Shown one piece after another: positions 43,234-53,471 of a stretch of DNA of 62,449 bases. This DNA is from a virus: positions 1 to 62,449 of the IMG/VR virus record IMGVR_UViG_3300034166_000053; one strand, given 5' to 3'. Within the stretch, counting starts at the first letter, position 1, and the number at the start of each line of letters is the position of its first letter. The position numbers and the translations under genes are program-made. The notes beneath the pieces are model-generated. The model had not been told where the DNA came from and did no database searches. It saw only the letters and a program-made list of their open reading frames with translations.

Positions 43234-46077
43234 ATGTTAAAACAATTCTACGAGAAAGCATTACCAAGTCAGGGTGTCTATTGTGTCGGTGAACTTGATC
43301 GAACCAAGCCAAAAGGCGAAGACTGGAGAAATCATTTCGCCCGCACACTTGACGAGGTGTTCGACAAAGTCGATGCCGTCAAAGCAAGACACCATGATGT
43401 GTACGTTGCGATGGGGACATTTAACGGCTTCAGCCGTCAAGCAAAAGAGTGTGTCTATTTCAGTTCGCTGTTCATAGATTTGGACGTAGGAGAGGGCAAG
43501 CCTTACGCCACCAAAGAGCATGCACTCAGCGCGCTGGACAAGTTCGTAACTGAGCAAGAGCTTCCACCACCCAACCGTGTTGACTCCGGTAACGGCATCC
43601 ATGCGTACTGGCTGTTTGGCGAAGACATATCAGCCAAAGAGTTTCTGCCGTATGCCAAGCTGTGGAAGAAGCTGTGCCTGAAAAACTTCACGATTGACCC
43701 GCTGGCTACCCCGGCCAACCTAGCGCAAGTCATGCGCTGGGCAGATTCAAAGAACTACAGATACGAGCCGTCCTCGGACACCAAGTTCTTGGATGACGAG
43801 GTGTATGAGTACGACTTCGGCATGTTCAAAGAGTTCCTTGGGGAACCTGAAGGCGAAGTAGAGGACGTGCTGTCCAGCGTTACGAAGGGCTTGGACGATG
43901 ACACCAAGGCGATGCTCAAGCTGGACAACTTCGCCAAGACATTCGATGTGCTGGCCCAGAAAAGTTTGGACGGGACGGGCTGCAACCAGATCGCCAACAT
44001 CTTGGTCAATGCGGCAACACTTGAGGAACCCCTGTGGTGGGCGGGGCTGTCGATAGCAAAGTTCTGTGACGATGGAGCCACCGCCATCCACAAGATGTCT
44101 GAAGACCACCCCGAGTACAACCATGACGACACAGAAGAAAAAGCAAGTCGCTTTCCTGCTCCGAGGACATGCGAGTGGTTCCTCAGCAACTACCCCAGCC
44201 ACTGTGAGGGATGCCAACACAAGGGAAAGATCACAACCCCCATCGTCCTTGCCAAAGAGTTCAAGCCAGCCGCCTCGACAAATAAAGAGGAATCAATTCG
44301 GGCGCAGGAGGGTTCCCAAGCTATTCCTGATTTCCCGGAGTTTCTTTTCCCCTTCATGAGAGGGCAGAAAGGCGGCATCTACTACCAGCCCCCGACCAAG
44401 TACAACAAGCAAGGCGAGAAGATCGAGCAAGACCCCATCCTTGTGCTGCCGCATGAGTTCTTTCCGGTGCGCAGGATGTTCAGCAAACATGATGGCGAGT
44501 GCCTGCTGATGCGCTTGCAACTGCCGCGAGACCCCGTCCGGGACATCCTCGTTCCCATGAAACACGTGTACGCTCTGGACAGCTTCAAGGCCCTCATGTC
44601 GTCCAATGGCGTATTCGCCTCAGCAGAAAAACTGCCACACCTTATGAACTATGTGATCAAGTGGGGTCAGTACATGCAACTGACCGACAAGGCCGAGATT
44701 ATGCGGATGCAGATGGGTTGGACCGAGGACATCACCGACCCGGAGTGGGACAAGCGCAGCTTCGTGATTGGCAAGAAAGAAGTGCTGCACACAGGAGAGA
44801 TAGTTGATGCACCGGCGTCACCCTTTGTGCGTGGCATCGCCAAGTTCCTCGTCCCCAACGGCACGTACGAAAGATGGCGTGAGTCAGCAGACTACTTGGA
44901 CAAGCCGGGCTTTGAACTCCATGCGTTCGCCATGCTGTGCGGTATGGCCTCTCCGTACATGACCTATACGTCAACTTCCGGGGTCACAGTTTGCTTGCTT
45001 GGCAAGTCAGGCACAGCCAAGACCGGAGCAATGTACGCAGGTTTGAGCGTCTGGGGGCATCCGAAAGACCTGAGCATCCTTGAGTCCACGGACAACGGCA
45101 TGGTGGGTCGCTTCCTCGGGCTGCACAACATCCCGCTGGGCGTCGATGAAATATCGAACAAGGACCCGAAGATTCTGGCCCAACTGATCCACAAAATCTC
45201 CACCGGCAAAGCCAAGATCAAGATGCAAGCATCAGTCAACGCTGAGCGCGAATACGAGATGAGCGCATCCTTGATCGCACTGATGACCACCAACCAGTCC
45301 GCATACGGGAAGCTGGAGATTGTCAAGGCCAACCCAGACGGAGAGGCAGCGCGTTTGATCGAGATGTTGGTCAAGCGCCCCGCGCTGTTGGAGGGAGATG
45401 GCGGCACCGGCCTTGGACGGCACATCTTCGACGCCTTCCGTTTGAACTTCGGACATGCTGGTCCGCGCTTGATTCAGGCAGGGCTGCGCCTTGGTGACAA
45501 CTACATCAGAGAGCGCATCCAGTACTGGGACGAACACTTCGTCAAGGGCTTTGGGGAAGACGTGACCTACCGCTTCTATCAGAACCTGATGAGCGTGGTC
45601 GGCATGGTCGGTGAGATGGCGCACAACGAGAACATCATCAATCTGGATGTGAACCGGGTGTTCAACGAAGCGATGCTGGAGATGATTACCATCCGCGACA
45701 AAGTGGTCAAGGTCAACCGCACCGACTATCCGTCTGTCTTGGGCGACTACGTCAACAAGAACTTGGGCAACATCTTGGTCATCAAGGACAACAAGGTGGC
45801 TATGGAGCCGCGCGGCCAGATCGTAGGGCGCATCGTCAGTGACGAGAACCTCATGCAAATCTCCAAGACCGACTTCAAGAAGTACCTTGCAGAGCGGCAG
45901 ATCAGTTCTCGTGAGTTTGAGTTTGAAATGCGGGAGAAGAACCTGCTGATCGACGACAAGAAGGGTCGTCTGACCACCGGATGGAAGTCAGCCGTACACG
46001 TAGACCCAGCGTATTTGTACTGGTTCAGAACCGAGTTGCCAGATGATTTCTTTGCTAACACCGACTCAAATAACTGA
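43234..46077 (+). CDS. Primase-helicase (AEP-like N-terminus, DUF927-like helicase C-terminus)
   Basis: The 947-residue product has an N-terminal archaeo-eukaryotic primase-like region (LFIDLDVGEGKPYATKEHAL around residue 80 and RVDSGNGIHAYWLFGED around 120). A Cys-rich segment (CEWFLSNYPSHCEGCQHKG, about 311-329) may bind zinc. The C-terminal ATPase has Walker A LGKSGTAKTGAM (about 587-598), a GVDEISNKD Walker-B-like motif and a LMTTNQS sensor, as in DUF927 helicases. It is expected to prime and unwind DNA for the family A polymerase. Confidence 0.82.
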   Translation: MLKQFYEKALPSQGVYCVGELDRTKPKGEDWRNHFARTLDEVFDKVDAVKARHHDVYVAMGTFNGFSRQAKECVYFSSLFIDLDVGEGKPYATKEHALSALDKFVTEQELPPPNRVDSGNGIHAYWLFGEDISAKEFLPYAKLWKKLCLKNFTIDPLATPANLAQVMRWADSKNYRYEPSSDTKFLDDEVYEYDFGMFKEFLGEPEGEVEDVLSSVTKGLDDDTKAMLKLDNFAKTFDVLAQKSLDGTGCNQIANILVNAATLEEPLWWAGLSIAKFCDDGATAIHKMSEDHPEYNHDDTEEKASRFPAPRTCEWFLSNYPSHCEGCQHKGKITTPIVLAKEFKPAASTNKEESIRAQEGSQAIPDFPEFLFPFMRGQKGGIYYQPPTKYNKQGEKIEQDPILVLPHEFFPVRRMFSKHDGECLLMRLQLPRDPVRDILVPMKHVYALDSFKALMSSNGVFASAEKLPHLMNYVIKWGQYMQLTDKAEIMRMQMGWTEDITDPEWDKRSFVIGKKEVLHTGEIVDAPASPFVRGIAKFLVPNGTYERWRESADYLDKPGFELHAFAMLCGMASPYMTYTSTSGVTVCLLGKSGTAKTGAMYAGLSVWGHPKDLSILESTDNGMVGRFLGLHNIPLGVDEISNKDPKILAQLIHKISTGKAKIKMQASVNAEREYEMSASLIALMTTNQSAYGKLEIVKANPDGEAARLIEMLVKRPALLEGDGGTGLGRHIFDAFRLNFGHAGPRLIQAGLRLGDNYIRERIQYWDEHFVKGFGEDVTYRFYQNLMSVVGMVGEMAHNENIINLDVNRVFNEAMLEMITIRDKVVKVNRTDYPSVLGDYVNKNLGNILVIKDNKVAMEPRGQIVGRIVSDENLMQISKTDFKKYLAERQISSREFEFEMREKNLLIDDKKGRLTTGWKSAVHVDPAYLYWFRTELPDDFFANTDSNN

Positions 46078-46261
46078 ACCGGAGTGGGTCTTCCCGTTCA
46101 CAGGCATGGAGGTGGGGGACAGCTTTTTCGTCCCCACACTGCGCCTAGCCGAGATGATCTACGCCATCGACAGTGGAGCCAAACGCGCCAAGATCAAAGT
46201 CAAGTGCTACATCACAACGAAGGATGACCACATTGGCGTAAGAGCTTGGCGTACCGCTTAA
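46043..46261 (+). CDS. Small conserved phage protein, 72 residues
   Basis: Starts inside the end of the primase-helicase gene (35-bp overlap). The product begins MISLLTPTQITEPEWVFPFT and includes GMEVGDSFFVPTLRLAEMIY and IKVKCYITTKDDHIGVRAW. This short beta-rich protein is seen at the end of early regions in related phages. Its TAA overlaps the stop of the converging giant gene. Confidence 0.65.
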   Translation: MISLLTPTQITEPEWVFPFTGMEVGDSFFVPTLRLAEMIYAIDSGAKRAKIKVKCYITTKDDHIGVRAWRTA

Positions 46262-49200
46262 CGCTCCATGCCCAGGGCTTTGAAGTCCTGAACCATCTGG
46301 TACTTGAGCACGTTCTGCTGCATGGTCGAGATGCGCAGCAGTTCGTCTCGGGTCTTTGGTGAGATATCAGGCATGGTGCGGATTTCCCTTGCCTCTGCCC
46401 GCAGTTTGTTCAGTTCGCCCTGACGGCTGCGGTATGCATCAACCAGCATTCCGTGCAGAGGGTTCTTTGCCTCGTACTCAGCCAGCCGCACGGGGTCACG
46501 CTGGTCCAGAGTGTTCATGCGCTTGTCGATCTCAAGGATGCGCTTTTCTATCTCGCCGTATTCGCGGGAATCCACGTTGGTTTTGGCACCGAAGAAGCTG
46601 CCAATCAGCGGCACATCGGTCTTGATGTTGAACGTCTTTTCGCCTCGGTCGAGATTGACCCACGAGTAGAGAACTTCACCGACTTTTGCCAGACCATCCA
46701 GATAGCTGTTGGCAAAGAAGTAGAGCGAATTTGGAGAAACATCAACCGACCCAAGCGATGCATTGAAGAAGTACTCAGCGGCGTCCTTGTAAATCTCAGG
46801 AATTCGATCCCCACCAGTAAAGGCATCACCCATGCGGCGAGTCGCTGCACTGTTGATGGTTTGTCCAATACCGTTGGTATTCATCATGAACTCCAAGATA
46901 GGGCGAATTGTGGTGGGCGTTACTGTATCAAGCGCCCACTTTCCAGCAGACTCAGGCGACTCAGTCGGCGGAATCTTAGACAACGGCAAAGGCAAGAACG
47001 AGTCTGCAAACGATGTAAACATGTTGCCAAACATTTCTTTTGCCGAAGATGCCCCGACAGTGAACCCAGCGAACTGAGCGCCGATGGCTGCAAACGCACC
47101 AAGACCGAAGCCCCAAGGTATCTGGAACACAACGTCACGCCCGATACCTGCTTTCTCCGACACCTCATTTGGAATATGGAAGCGAGCAAAGCGAGTCCAC
47201 TGCCCCATGTTGTCATTCATGACGGCGTTACGTTTCCAGTCATCATCGGGGGCCATCAGCGCCGACATATAGAAAAGCGCCATACCCATGCCCCCAAGGG
47301 CGGTGACCATAATTCGTGCGTTGCGTTGCTGTTGTGCGTAGTTGGCTTTGAATTCTTCCAAAGCTTTTGGGTCATTCCGTATGACTGCTGGCAGATCGTT
47401 AACCGCCATACTTAGTGGGCGGACAGCAGGCAAGGTAGCTTCAGCCGCACGCATAGCACCCGTCGCAGAAGCACGGATGAACATGTAGAGCGCACCCATC
47501 TCTCGCGCATACTCACCAGCCTTTTCAAAGTTGGCGAGGTTCTTAGTCCACGCAGCAGCCTCAGTCCCTGCGGCTCGGTTTGCCGCCGCTTCTGTCATTC
47601 CTTTGGCGATGTTCTTCTTCACAAGTTCTTCTTTGCGCAGCGCAAAGGCAGCGGTGCGGCTTGTGAATTCAAACATGTCGTTCCATACATCGACGAACTT
47701 ATTGAATTTCTCGACGGTGTCTATGATCCGACGTTTGCCAAGACCGGTGTTGAGGTCATGCAGGCTGGACTTGAGGGAGAAACTTTCCAAGTAAGTGGTC
47801 TTGCCGCCGCGACGCAGATACTCCACCATGTCACGCACAAAGGGGTCTTTGCTGGCAAGATCAGCCAGCATCCGCTGACTGACAGGGTCACCCTTCTCAT
47901 GCAAGATAGCCACTTCCATAGCCTTGCCAAGACCGTTCTTAACCACCATTGCACTGATGGTCTTGATGTACTGCGCGGACTTCATTGGTCCAAGCTCTGC
48001 ACCCATAGTCCATGCGTTGGTCAGCGAGTCACGTACAAAGTTGAGCGGCGCAAAGTTGTAGTTGTACCGCGTGTGCATGGCACCAAAGAAGCCTGTCACG
48101 GAGTTTGCCATGTCAAGCACAGGCGATGCATCGCGAAACGAATAACGCAGCGCGTTAAGAATCTTGGGGTCTTTGATTTGGACAATGTCTATCGACCCGT
48201 CCGGGTTGTAGACAAAGATATTGCTGCCACCCTTAAACTTAGTCAGATCAACAGTGTTGCGTTCCGCAAATTCGATATGACCAATAACTTTAGCGTTTTC
48301 AATAACCCCAGTACCGGTCGGATTAAGTTTGTTTGGCTCTACTGCATTCTTGATTGATTGCATGTAGTTGCGACGGCCAGCCCGACCAGCAGCGCGATAA
48401 GCATCACTCATCATCTGCAACAGAGGGTTGTCAGCCGGACTAAAGCGGCCATCCGCAGCGTACTCAATCTCTTGCAGTTCCTTGCCTGTTGCCTTGGTGT
48501 CAAAGGAAACGAATTCGTCGGCCACAGAATGTTTTGACACCCCTTTGAACGGCAGGTAATGCTGGTAGTTGTACATGCCAACCAGATTGGACACGGGAAA
48601 CGACCAGTAGTTGCCAATCTTATTCAGATCAGCCGTGACCTTGGTGATTTCTCGTGCTTCAGCAAAAATCTTGTCCAGCAACTGTCTTTGCTCATCAGGA
48701 AGCGCTTGGTACTCTTGCATGCGCAAGTTGACTTCGTCTTGGTTAATACCCAACACGTTGTACAGCGGCGAGTCCTTGTTGATGTCCATAACCTTTACAC
48801 GCTTACGCATGCGGTCATCCTTGATGCGCGGACTATCTCCAGCAGGGTCTGCGTGGTTGTTGGCGAGGCTGGTAAGTTCGTCCCAAAGCTGCCGCTGCTG
48901 AGCTTCAGTCAATTCAACGCGATCTTTGATACCCGGCTTGCCAGTGCGGGGGTCGCCAAGAATATCAATACGACGCTGTGCTGCACTGATCTTCTTGCCG
49001 TTGTGCGTCAAGTTTTGGTCTGTGCTCAACGGTACAGAGGTAACCCACTTCACGTTGCGACGCTCAGGCTCGTGAAACATCTCTGAGAACATGTGCAGAT
49101 CAATCAACACGTCATCAAGCTTTTGCTTGGTCATCTTGACGTAATCACTGACTGACTGCTTGATGTTGTCCATCGGCACGCGAAGATAGTGATTGACAAA

Positions 49201-52200
49201 ATTGCGTTGTTCGCCCGTCGCTACATCGCGCTGCTCATCGAAGTTGTTGAACGCGCCGTCCATGTCCCGGTTGATAAGGCCCGCCAAGTCAAGCTTGCGG
49301 TGCAGGCTGCGAGACTGAATGCTCTTGTCTTGGAACCGACGGACGGTCTCCCTCCATCCAGCAGCCGTAGTAAGAGACCGCCAGATTTTTCCGGGGGTTG
49401 ACTCAATCTTTTCTTTGGCGCTGGGCTTGTAGAACTCACGTGTCTTGGGGTCTTGAGTACCGCCCTTGCGCAACTTGTCTTCTGGCGTTTCTGGTGGAGC
49501 GGCGGCAGGGGCAGCAGCCGCACCCTTCTTCGATTTTTTGAATAGCGGGGGCGGCGCGGGCAGCCTTGGTATCTTGGCATAAAGCTCCGCGCCGATGCCT
49601 TCCTTGCCAGCCAACTGCGTGATACCGCCTTCGGGTGCAGCAAGAATGAGTTGAACCATCTCTGAGGCTTCCAGCAGCAGATTGCCTTTGTAGCCGGGTT
49701 CACGCAAGATTTCGCGCTTGAGGTTTGCTACGCCGTTCTGGATAACCATTTCGCTGCGCAAAGGCTCGATCTTGGCCTCCTTCATCTCCTTGTCTGGGTC
49801 ATCAAACAACGACTCAGGCGTAAGAGCTTCGCGCTCTGCCAATGACAGTTCTCGCTCTTCAGCACGCTCATCCGCAGCAATACGCCGAGCTTCAATCTCT
49901 GCTTTGGTCTCAGCAGCTTTTTCTTGTTTGGCTGTCTTGGCTTTAGTGGTCCGCGACTTCTCAGTCGGCATCAACACCTTGGTGTTCTTAGCGCCGGGCG
50001 TAAACAGCTTGTAGAGATACGCTAGCGTGCCGGTGTACGCACCCCACAAGTTGTCCATGAACGAGTCGTAGCGGGACTCGCCTCCTTTTGCTTCGCGCTC
50101 AAGCTGGATATCTTGTGCTTGTTCTTCAGTCTTTGCAGTGGCTTCAGCCAACTTGCCAACTTGCTGCTGCGCCAAGTCATACTGAAAGTCCATGTCCGTC
50201 TGGGAGTAAGCGACGAACTCGTAGAGGTTCTCAAACGCATTCGGGTACTTGCTGCCAAGGCGCGATTTGGCCGCTGCCGCAACCCTGATAAGTTGCTCAA
50301 CTGCTTTGCGAGAACGCTCCGTCAACACAGACGGGTCGATGTAGAACTGATGGATGATCTTGACCGTAGCGGCATGCACCAATTCATGAAGAATGGTGGC
50401 TTCATCCAGCCCGTTCGGGCCGACATACAGTGTGTTGGTGTTGGCATCGTAACGAGCAATCTGGTCATAGACCATGTTCTCGTCGTACACAACGTTGACC
50501 TTGAAGCCCTCGATGTTGTTCAGCGTGCTTGCAAGCCCACGAAAGACCTGCATGGCAACCGAATTACGAATGTTGACCGGACGCCGCGCAAAACGTGGCT
50601 TAAGGCTTCCAGTTTTGCCGCGCTGAACACCAGCCAGAAAGAAGTCGCTTACCTTCTTGAGCTTTAGCCCGTTGCCTTTCTCGCTGATGTAGTTCAGTAC
50701 GGTCTTTATGTCACCTTTGGCAAGCGCCTCGATGATGTTGTCAGGCAGGATGTCTCCCTTGCCTGCGGGCTGAGACTTGCGGGCGCGCTCCGCTGCATCG
50801 AGCATCTGGCGCGTTGCATCCGTTTCGGCTTGGGCCAGCGCCTCTCTTGAAGCTTCGTCAGTCTTTTCTTTCTGAATCTGCGCCTTGACGGCTTGGAAGG
50901 CAGAGTACTGCTCAATCGCACTGTTCGTTTTATTGATTGCAGTAAAGAGCCGCTTGCTCTCGTCCGACAAAGAGTTCCACGCCGGGAACGAATACGACAG
51001 TCCAGTCTTACGCCCAAACGAATCACGCTCGCGGTTGTAGTCCTCTCTGCCTTTCGTCTCTCCTTCGATGGTCTCTTCCCTTTTGCCCAGCCTGTAGTCA
51101 GACAGCCTGCGCGCTACACGGGCGTGTTCTTGGGCGGTGCCAGCACCGGGACGTGCAATGCCCTCTTGGAAGTAGACGCGCCGCTCATCGTTGGTCAGCT
51201 TGTCGTAGGCGGGTAGCTGCTCGGACTCGTCTTCGATGGTCTGGTTGAACTTCTGCCGCTCAGCCTCGTATGCCTCGATCTGAAGATCAGGTGGTACGTA
51301 TGAAGTTTCTTCGCGCAAAGTCTGGCCAGCAAGCTCGGTGGCGGGAATATCAGACATAGGTCTGCCTTCCCGTGCCTTTTCAAAAGCAATGGCTTCTTTG
51401 ATACGCGCACCAAACTGCTGTGCCGACTCATCTGCGCTTCTGCTCAGACCATACCGACGACCAAGCTTGTCCAACTGCTCATCACGAGACATCTCAGCGC
51501 CAGTGCGTCTAGCAGACAGAGATGAGTCTCCGCCAAGAAGATCATTGAGCAAGTCCTCGTCGGTTTGCGCGGCGCTTTTTGCGGTTCCGCGTCTGTTAAT
51601 TTCTGCCTGTATAAGATCAACGGGCAAGAGAGAAACTTCTGAGCCGCCAATCTGAACCATAGCCCGTTGAAGCTCTTCGTCTGTGGCAGCCTTCAGTATT
51701 TCTTGCTGTATTTCTTGCTTTGTTTTTGGCGCGGCAGGAGTAGTGGGAGTTACTGCACCCGGCTTTGCTCCTTTTCCAGCAGCAGTTGTTGTAGTAGCTG
51801 CTCCAGCAACATCCACTCCACCGGGTTTAGCTGCTGTAGTTCCTCCGGCGGTGTCGATTGCACCGGGCTGTCCAGCCACGCCAGCGCCTGCTCCACCTGT
51901 TTGATCGAGAGGTCCTGTAGTTGAGACACTTGGTGCTCCTTGCTGTCCGAGATGGGCACGGATGATGTCAAATTTGGCTTGATTAGAAGTCGCACTAAAC
52001 GGAAACGTGATGCCCAGCCCTGCACCGATACCTTGCAGTTCTTTCCGAGTCATCTTGCCACCACCATCGACCCTGGCGATCAACTCGTTGGCCTTTGTGG
52101 TGGCCTCGTCAAGACTGAGTTTGGCGGCTTGTGCAGCGGCTGCGGCCTCGGTGTCGGCCCTGGTCTTGCCCGCTGTAGTTTCAGGGGCGGCTCCAACCAG

Positions 52201-53460
52201 AGGTTTGCCAGCAGCGTCCGTGGCAGGCACCAGCAGATTCAAATCATCAGAGCCGGGCGCGGGTGGTTTGAACTGTTTGTTCTCGCCCGCTGTTGTAAAG
52301 ACCGTCTCCCTAAGAGCGTCGTCAGCAGCTTTGGTGGTAGGCTGGTCGCGGAAAAACTCACGCTTGCCCGTATAGGCATCGCGCCCACCAGCAATCGCAC
52401 CCATGCCGAAACCAGCAAGACCCTCAAGCGTACCCTGCCCAACCACACCGCGCATGGTGGGCACATCAAAGCCTTCGCGCTGCTGAGCGATGTTCTTAGC
52501 CAACTGCTCTTGGCCACCCTGAATAAATTCAGTGCCGAACTCTTTGCCGCCGGTTATTGCTGCTTGCTTGGTGATGCCGCGCTTAGCCGCTAGTTCAGCA
52601 GCTTCTCTTGATGCGGTCTTTAGCGCCGTTTCAGTTGCAGCCTTCTCTGCGGCTTTGCCAGCAATTTGTTTTGCCAACGTCCGTGCAATGACGGGTTCAG
52701 CACCTGTCCTTGCGCCGACCGCACCGATGATGGAGCCTAGCAGGATAGAGTCGAGGTTCTTGCCACCGTACGCCTGTGCATCAACGGCAATCTTTTCAAT
52801 CTGTTCGGGCGTCAGATTGAGTTCTTTTTGACCAGTAAGAATCTCTTTCGTGGCGTCATAGACCGCGCTCTTAATCGTGCCCGCACCCATAACCGCGCCA
52901 GTACCAAGCATAGCAGCGGTAGTTGCAGCGGCGGGAGCACCAAGGACAAACGCACCAACAGCGGCGAGGATGCTAGGAGCGGCAGTGCCAAGCGCGTTGA
53001 CAAGTAGATCGACAGGGGCAACCTGGGCCGCTTTCGCAGCAGCCACGACTTGGTCAAGGACACCCTTGTCCTCAGCCTCTTGCATGATCTGCGCCATGCG
53101 CTTGCTGTCCTGTTTGGACTGGGCGCTGTAGAGTTCAGCAATCCAATCTTCTGCACCGCGCAGGTTTTTAGACACAGCAGAATCTGCGCCCATAGCATCA
53201 GCGACTATGCGAAAGCCCCTCGTGACGCTCCCCGCCAACATGAGCGGCACATCTGCAACCTGACGGAAAACGCTTTGGTCTTCTGGCTTAGGCGCAGGCG
53301 CTGTAGCGCCCCCCGTGGGGATTTGCTCTACCGCAGATGCGGGCGTAGCAACTAAGTCCTTTTTGGCAAGCCAAGCATCCGGGTCAAACGGCGTTGCGGA
53401 TGCAGCGGGAGGTTGTGCGTCTTTCTTAGCAAGCCAAGCATCGGGATCAAAAGCCCCCAT
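46258..53460 (-). CDS. Giant polyvalent virion protein with HELVH metallopeptidase motif (LPD38-like C-terminal region)
   Basis: The 2400-residue product begins with two near-identical motifs, FDPDAWLAKKD, at residues 4-14 and 24-34. It then has an Ala/Gly-rich hydrophobic part (about 165-215 and 235-260), long coiled-coil and low-complexity stretches, HELVH at residues 1025-1029 in ATILHELVHAATVKI, and a large C-terminal region (about 1790-2300) containing NFAPLNFVRDSLTNAWTMGA. That last part resembles the LPD38 domain of large polyvalent proteins. Such proteins are packaged and ejected with DNA and may modify the cell wall or host proteins. No T7- or N4-type RNA polymerase motif was seen. 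Predicted roles are inferences. Confidence 0.8.
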   Translation of the reverse strand: MGAFDPDAWLAKKDAQPPAASATPFDPDAWLAKKDLVATPASAVEQIPTGGATAPAPKPEDQSVFRQVADVPLMLAGSVTRGFRIVADAMGADSAVSKNLRGAEDWIAELYSAQSKQDSKRMAQIMQEAEDKGVLDQVVAAAKAAQVAPVDLLVNALGTAAPSILAAVGAFVLGAPAAATTAAMLGTGAVMGAGTIKSAVYDATKEILTGQKELNLTPEQIEKIAVDAQAYGGKNLDSILLGSIIGAVGARTGAEPVIARTLAKQIAGKAAEKAATETALKTASREAAELAAKRGITKQAAITGGKEFGTEFIQGGQEQLAKNIAQQREGFDVPTMRGVVGQGTLEGLAGFGMGAIAGGRDAYTGKREFFRDQPTTKAADDALRETVFTTAGENKQFKPPAPGSDDLNLLVPATDAAGKPLVGAAPETTAGKTRADTEAAAAAQAAKLSLDEATTKANELIARVDGGGKMTRKELQGIGAGLGITFPFSATSNQAKFDIIRAHLGQQGAPSVSTTGPLDQTGGAGAGVAGQPGAIDTAGGTTAAKPGGVDVAGAATTTTAAGKGAKPGAVTPTTPAAPKTKQEIQQEILKAATDEELQRAMVQIGGSEVSLLPVDLIQAEINRRGTAKSAAQTDEDLLNDLLGGDSSLSARRTGAEMSRDEQLDKLGRRYGLSRSADESAQQFGARIKEAIAFEKAREGRPMSDIPATELAGQTLREETSYVPPDLQIEAYEAERQKFNQTIEDESEQLPAYDKLTNDERRVYFQEGIARPGAGTAQEHARVARRLSDYRLGKREETIEGETKGREDYNRERDSFGRKTGLSYSFPAWNSLSDESKRLFTAINKTNSAIEQYSAFQAVKAQIQKEKTDEASREALAQAETDATRQMLDAAERARKSQPAGKGDILPDNIIEALAKGDIKTVLNYISEKGNGLKLKKVSDFFLAGVQRGKTGSLKPRFARRPVNIRNSVAMQVFRGLASTLNNIEGFKVNVVYDENMVYDQIARYDANTNTLYVGPNGLDEATILHELVHAATVKIIHQFYIDPSVLTERSRKAVEQLIRVAAAAKSRLGSKYPNAFENLYEFVAYSQTDMDFQYDLAQQQVGKLAEATAKTEEQAQDIQLEREAKGGESRYDSFMDNLWGAYTGTLAYLYKLFTPGAKNTKVLMPTEKSRTTKAKTAKQEKAAETKAEIEARRIAADERAEERELSLAEREALTPESLFDDPDKEMKEAKIEPLRSEMVIQNGVANLKREILREPGYKGNLLLEASEMVQLILAAPEGGITQLAGKEGIGAELYAKIPRLPAPPPLFKKSKKGAAAAPAAAPPETPEDKLRKGGTQDPKTREFYKPSAKEKIESTPGKIWRSLTTAAGWRETVRRFQDKSIQSRSLHRKLDLAGLINRDMDGAFNNFDEQRDVATGEQRNFVNHYLRVPMDNIKQSVSDYVKMTKQKLDDVLIDLHMFSEMFHEPERRNVKWVTSVPLSTDQNLTHNGKKISAAQRRIDILGDPRTGKPGIKDRVELTEAQQRQLWDELTSLANNHADPAGDSPRIKDDRMRKRVKVMDINKDSPLYNVLGINQDEVNLRMQEYQALPDEQRQLLDKIFAEAREITKVTADLNKIGNYWSFPVSNLVGMYNYQHYLPFKGVSKHSVADEFVSFDTKATGKELQEIEYAADGRFSPADNPLLQMMSDAYRAAGRAGRRNYMQSIKNAVEPNKLNPTGTGVIENAKVIGHIEFAERNTVDLTKFKGGSNIFVYNPDGSIDIVQIKDPKILNALRYSFRDASPVLDMANSVTGFFGAMHTRYNYNFAPLNFVRDSLTNAWTMGAELGPMKSAQYIKTISAMVVKNGLGKAMEVAILHEKGDPVSQRMLADLASKDPFVRDMVEYLRRGGKTTYLESFSLKSSLHDLNTGLGKRRIIDTVEKFNKFVDVWNDMFEFTSRTAAFALRKEELVKKNIAKGMTEAAANRAAGTEAAAWTKNLANFEKAGEYAREMGALYMFIRASATGAMRAAEATLPAVRPLSMAVNDLPAVIRNDPKALEEFKANYAQQQRNARIMVTALGGMGMALFYMSALMAPDDDWKRNAVMNDNMGQWTRFARFHIPNEVSEKAGIGRDVVFQIPWGFGLGAFAAIGAQFAGFTVGASSAKEMFGNMFTSFADSFLPLPLSKIPPTESPESAGKWALDTVTPTTIRPILEFMMNTNGIGQTINSAATRRMGDAFTGGDRIPEIYKDAAEYFFNASLGSVDVSPNSLYFFANSYLDGLAKVGEVLYSWVNLDRGEKTFNIKTDVPLIGSFFGAKTNVDSREYGEIEKRILEIDKRMNTLDQRDPVRLAEYEAKNPLHGMLVDAYRSRQGELNKLRAEAREIRTMPDISPKTRDELLRISTMQQNVLKYQMVQDFKALGMER

Positions 53461-53471
53461 ATCAACCTCCT

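Noticed and set aside
46258-53460. Giant protein as an N4-type virion RNA polymerase
   Set aside because: None of the T7-family polymerase motifs could be found by eye, and the promoters seen are of host sigma70 type.
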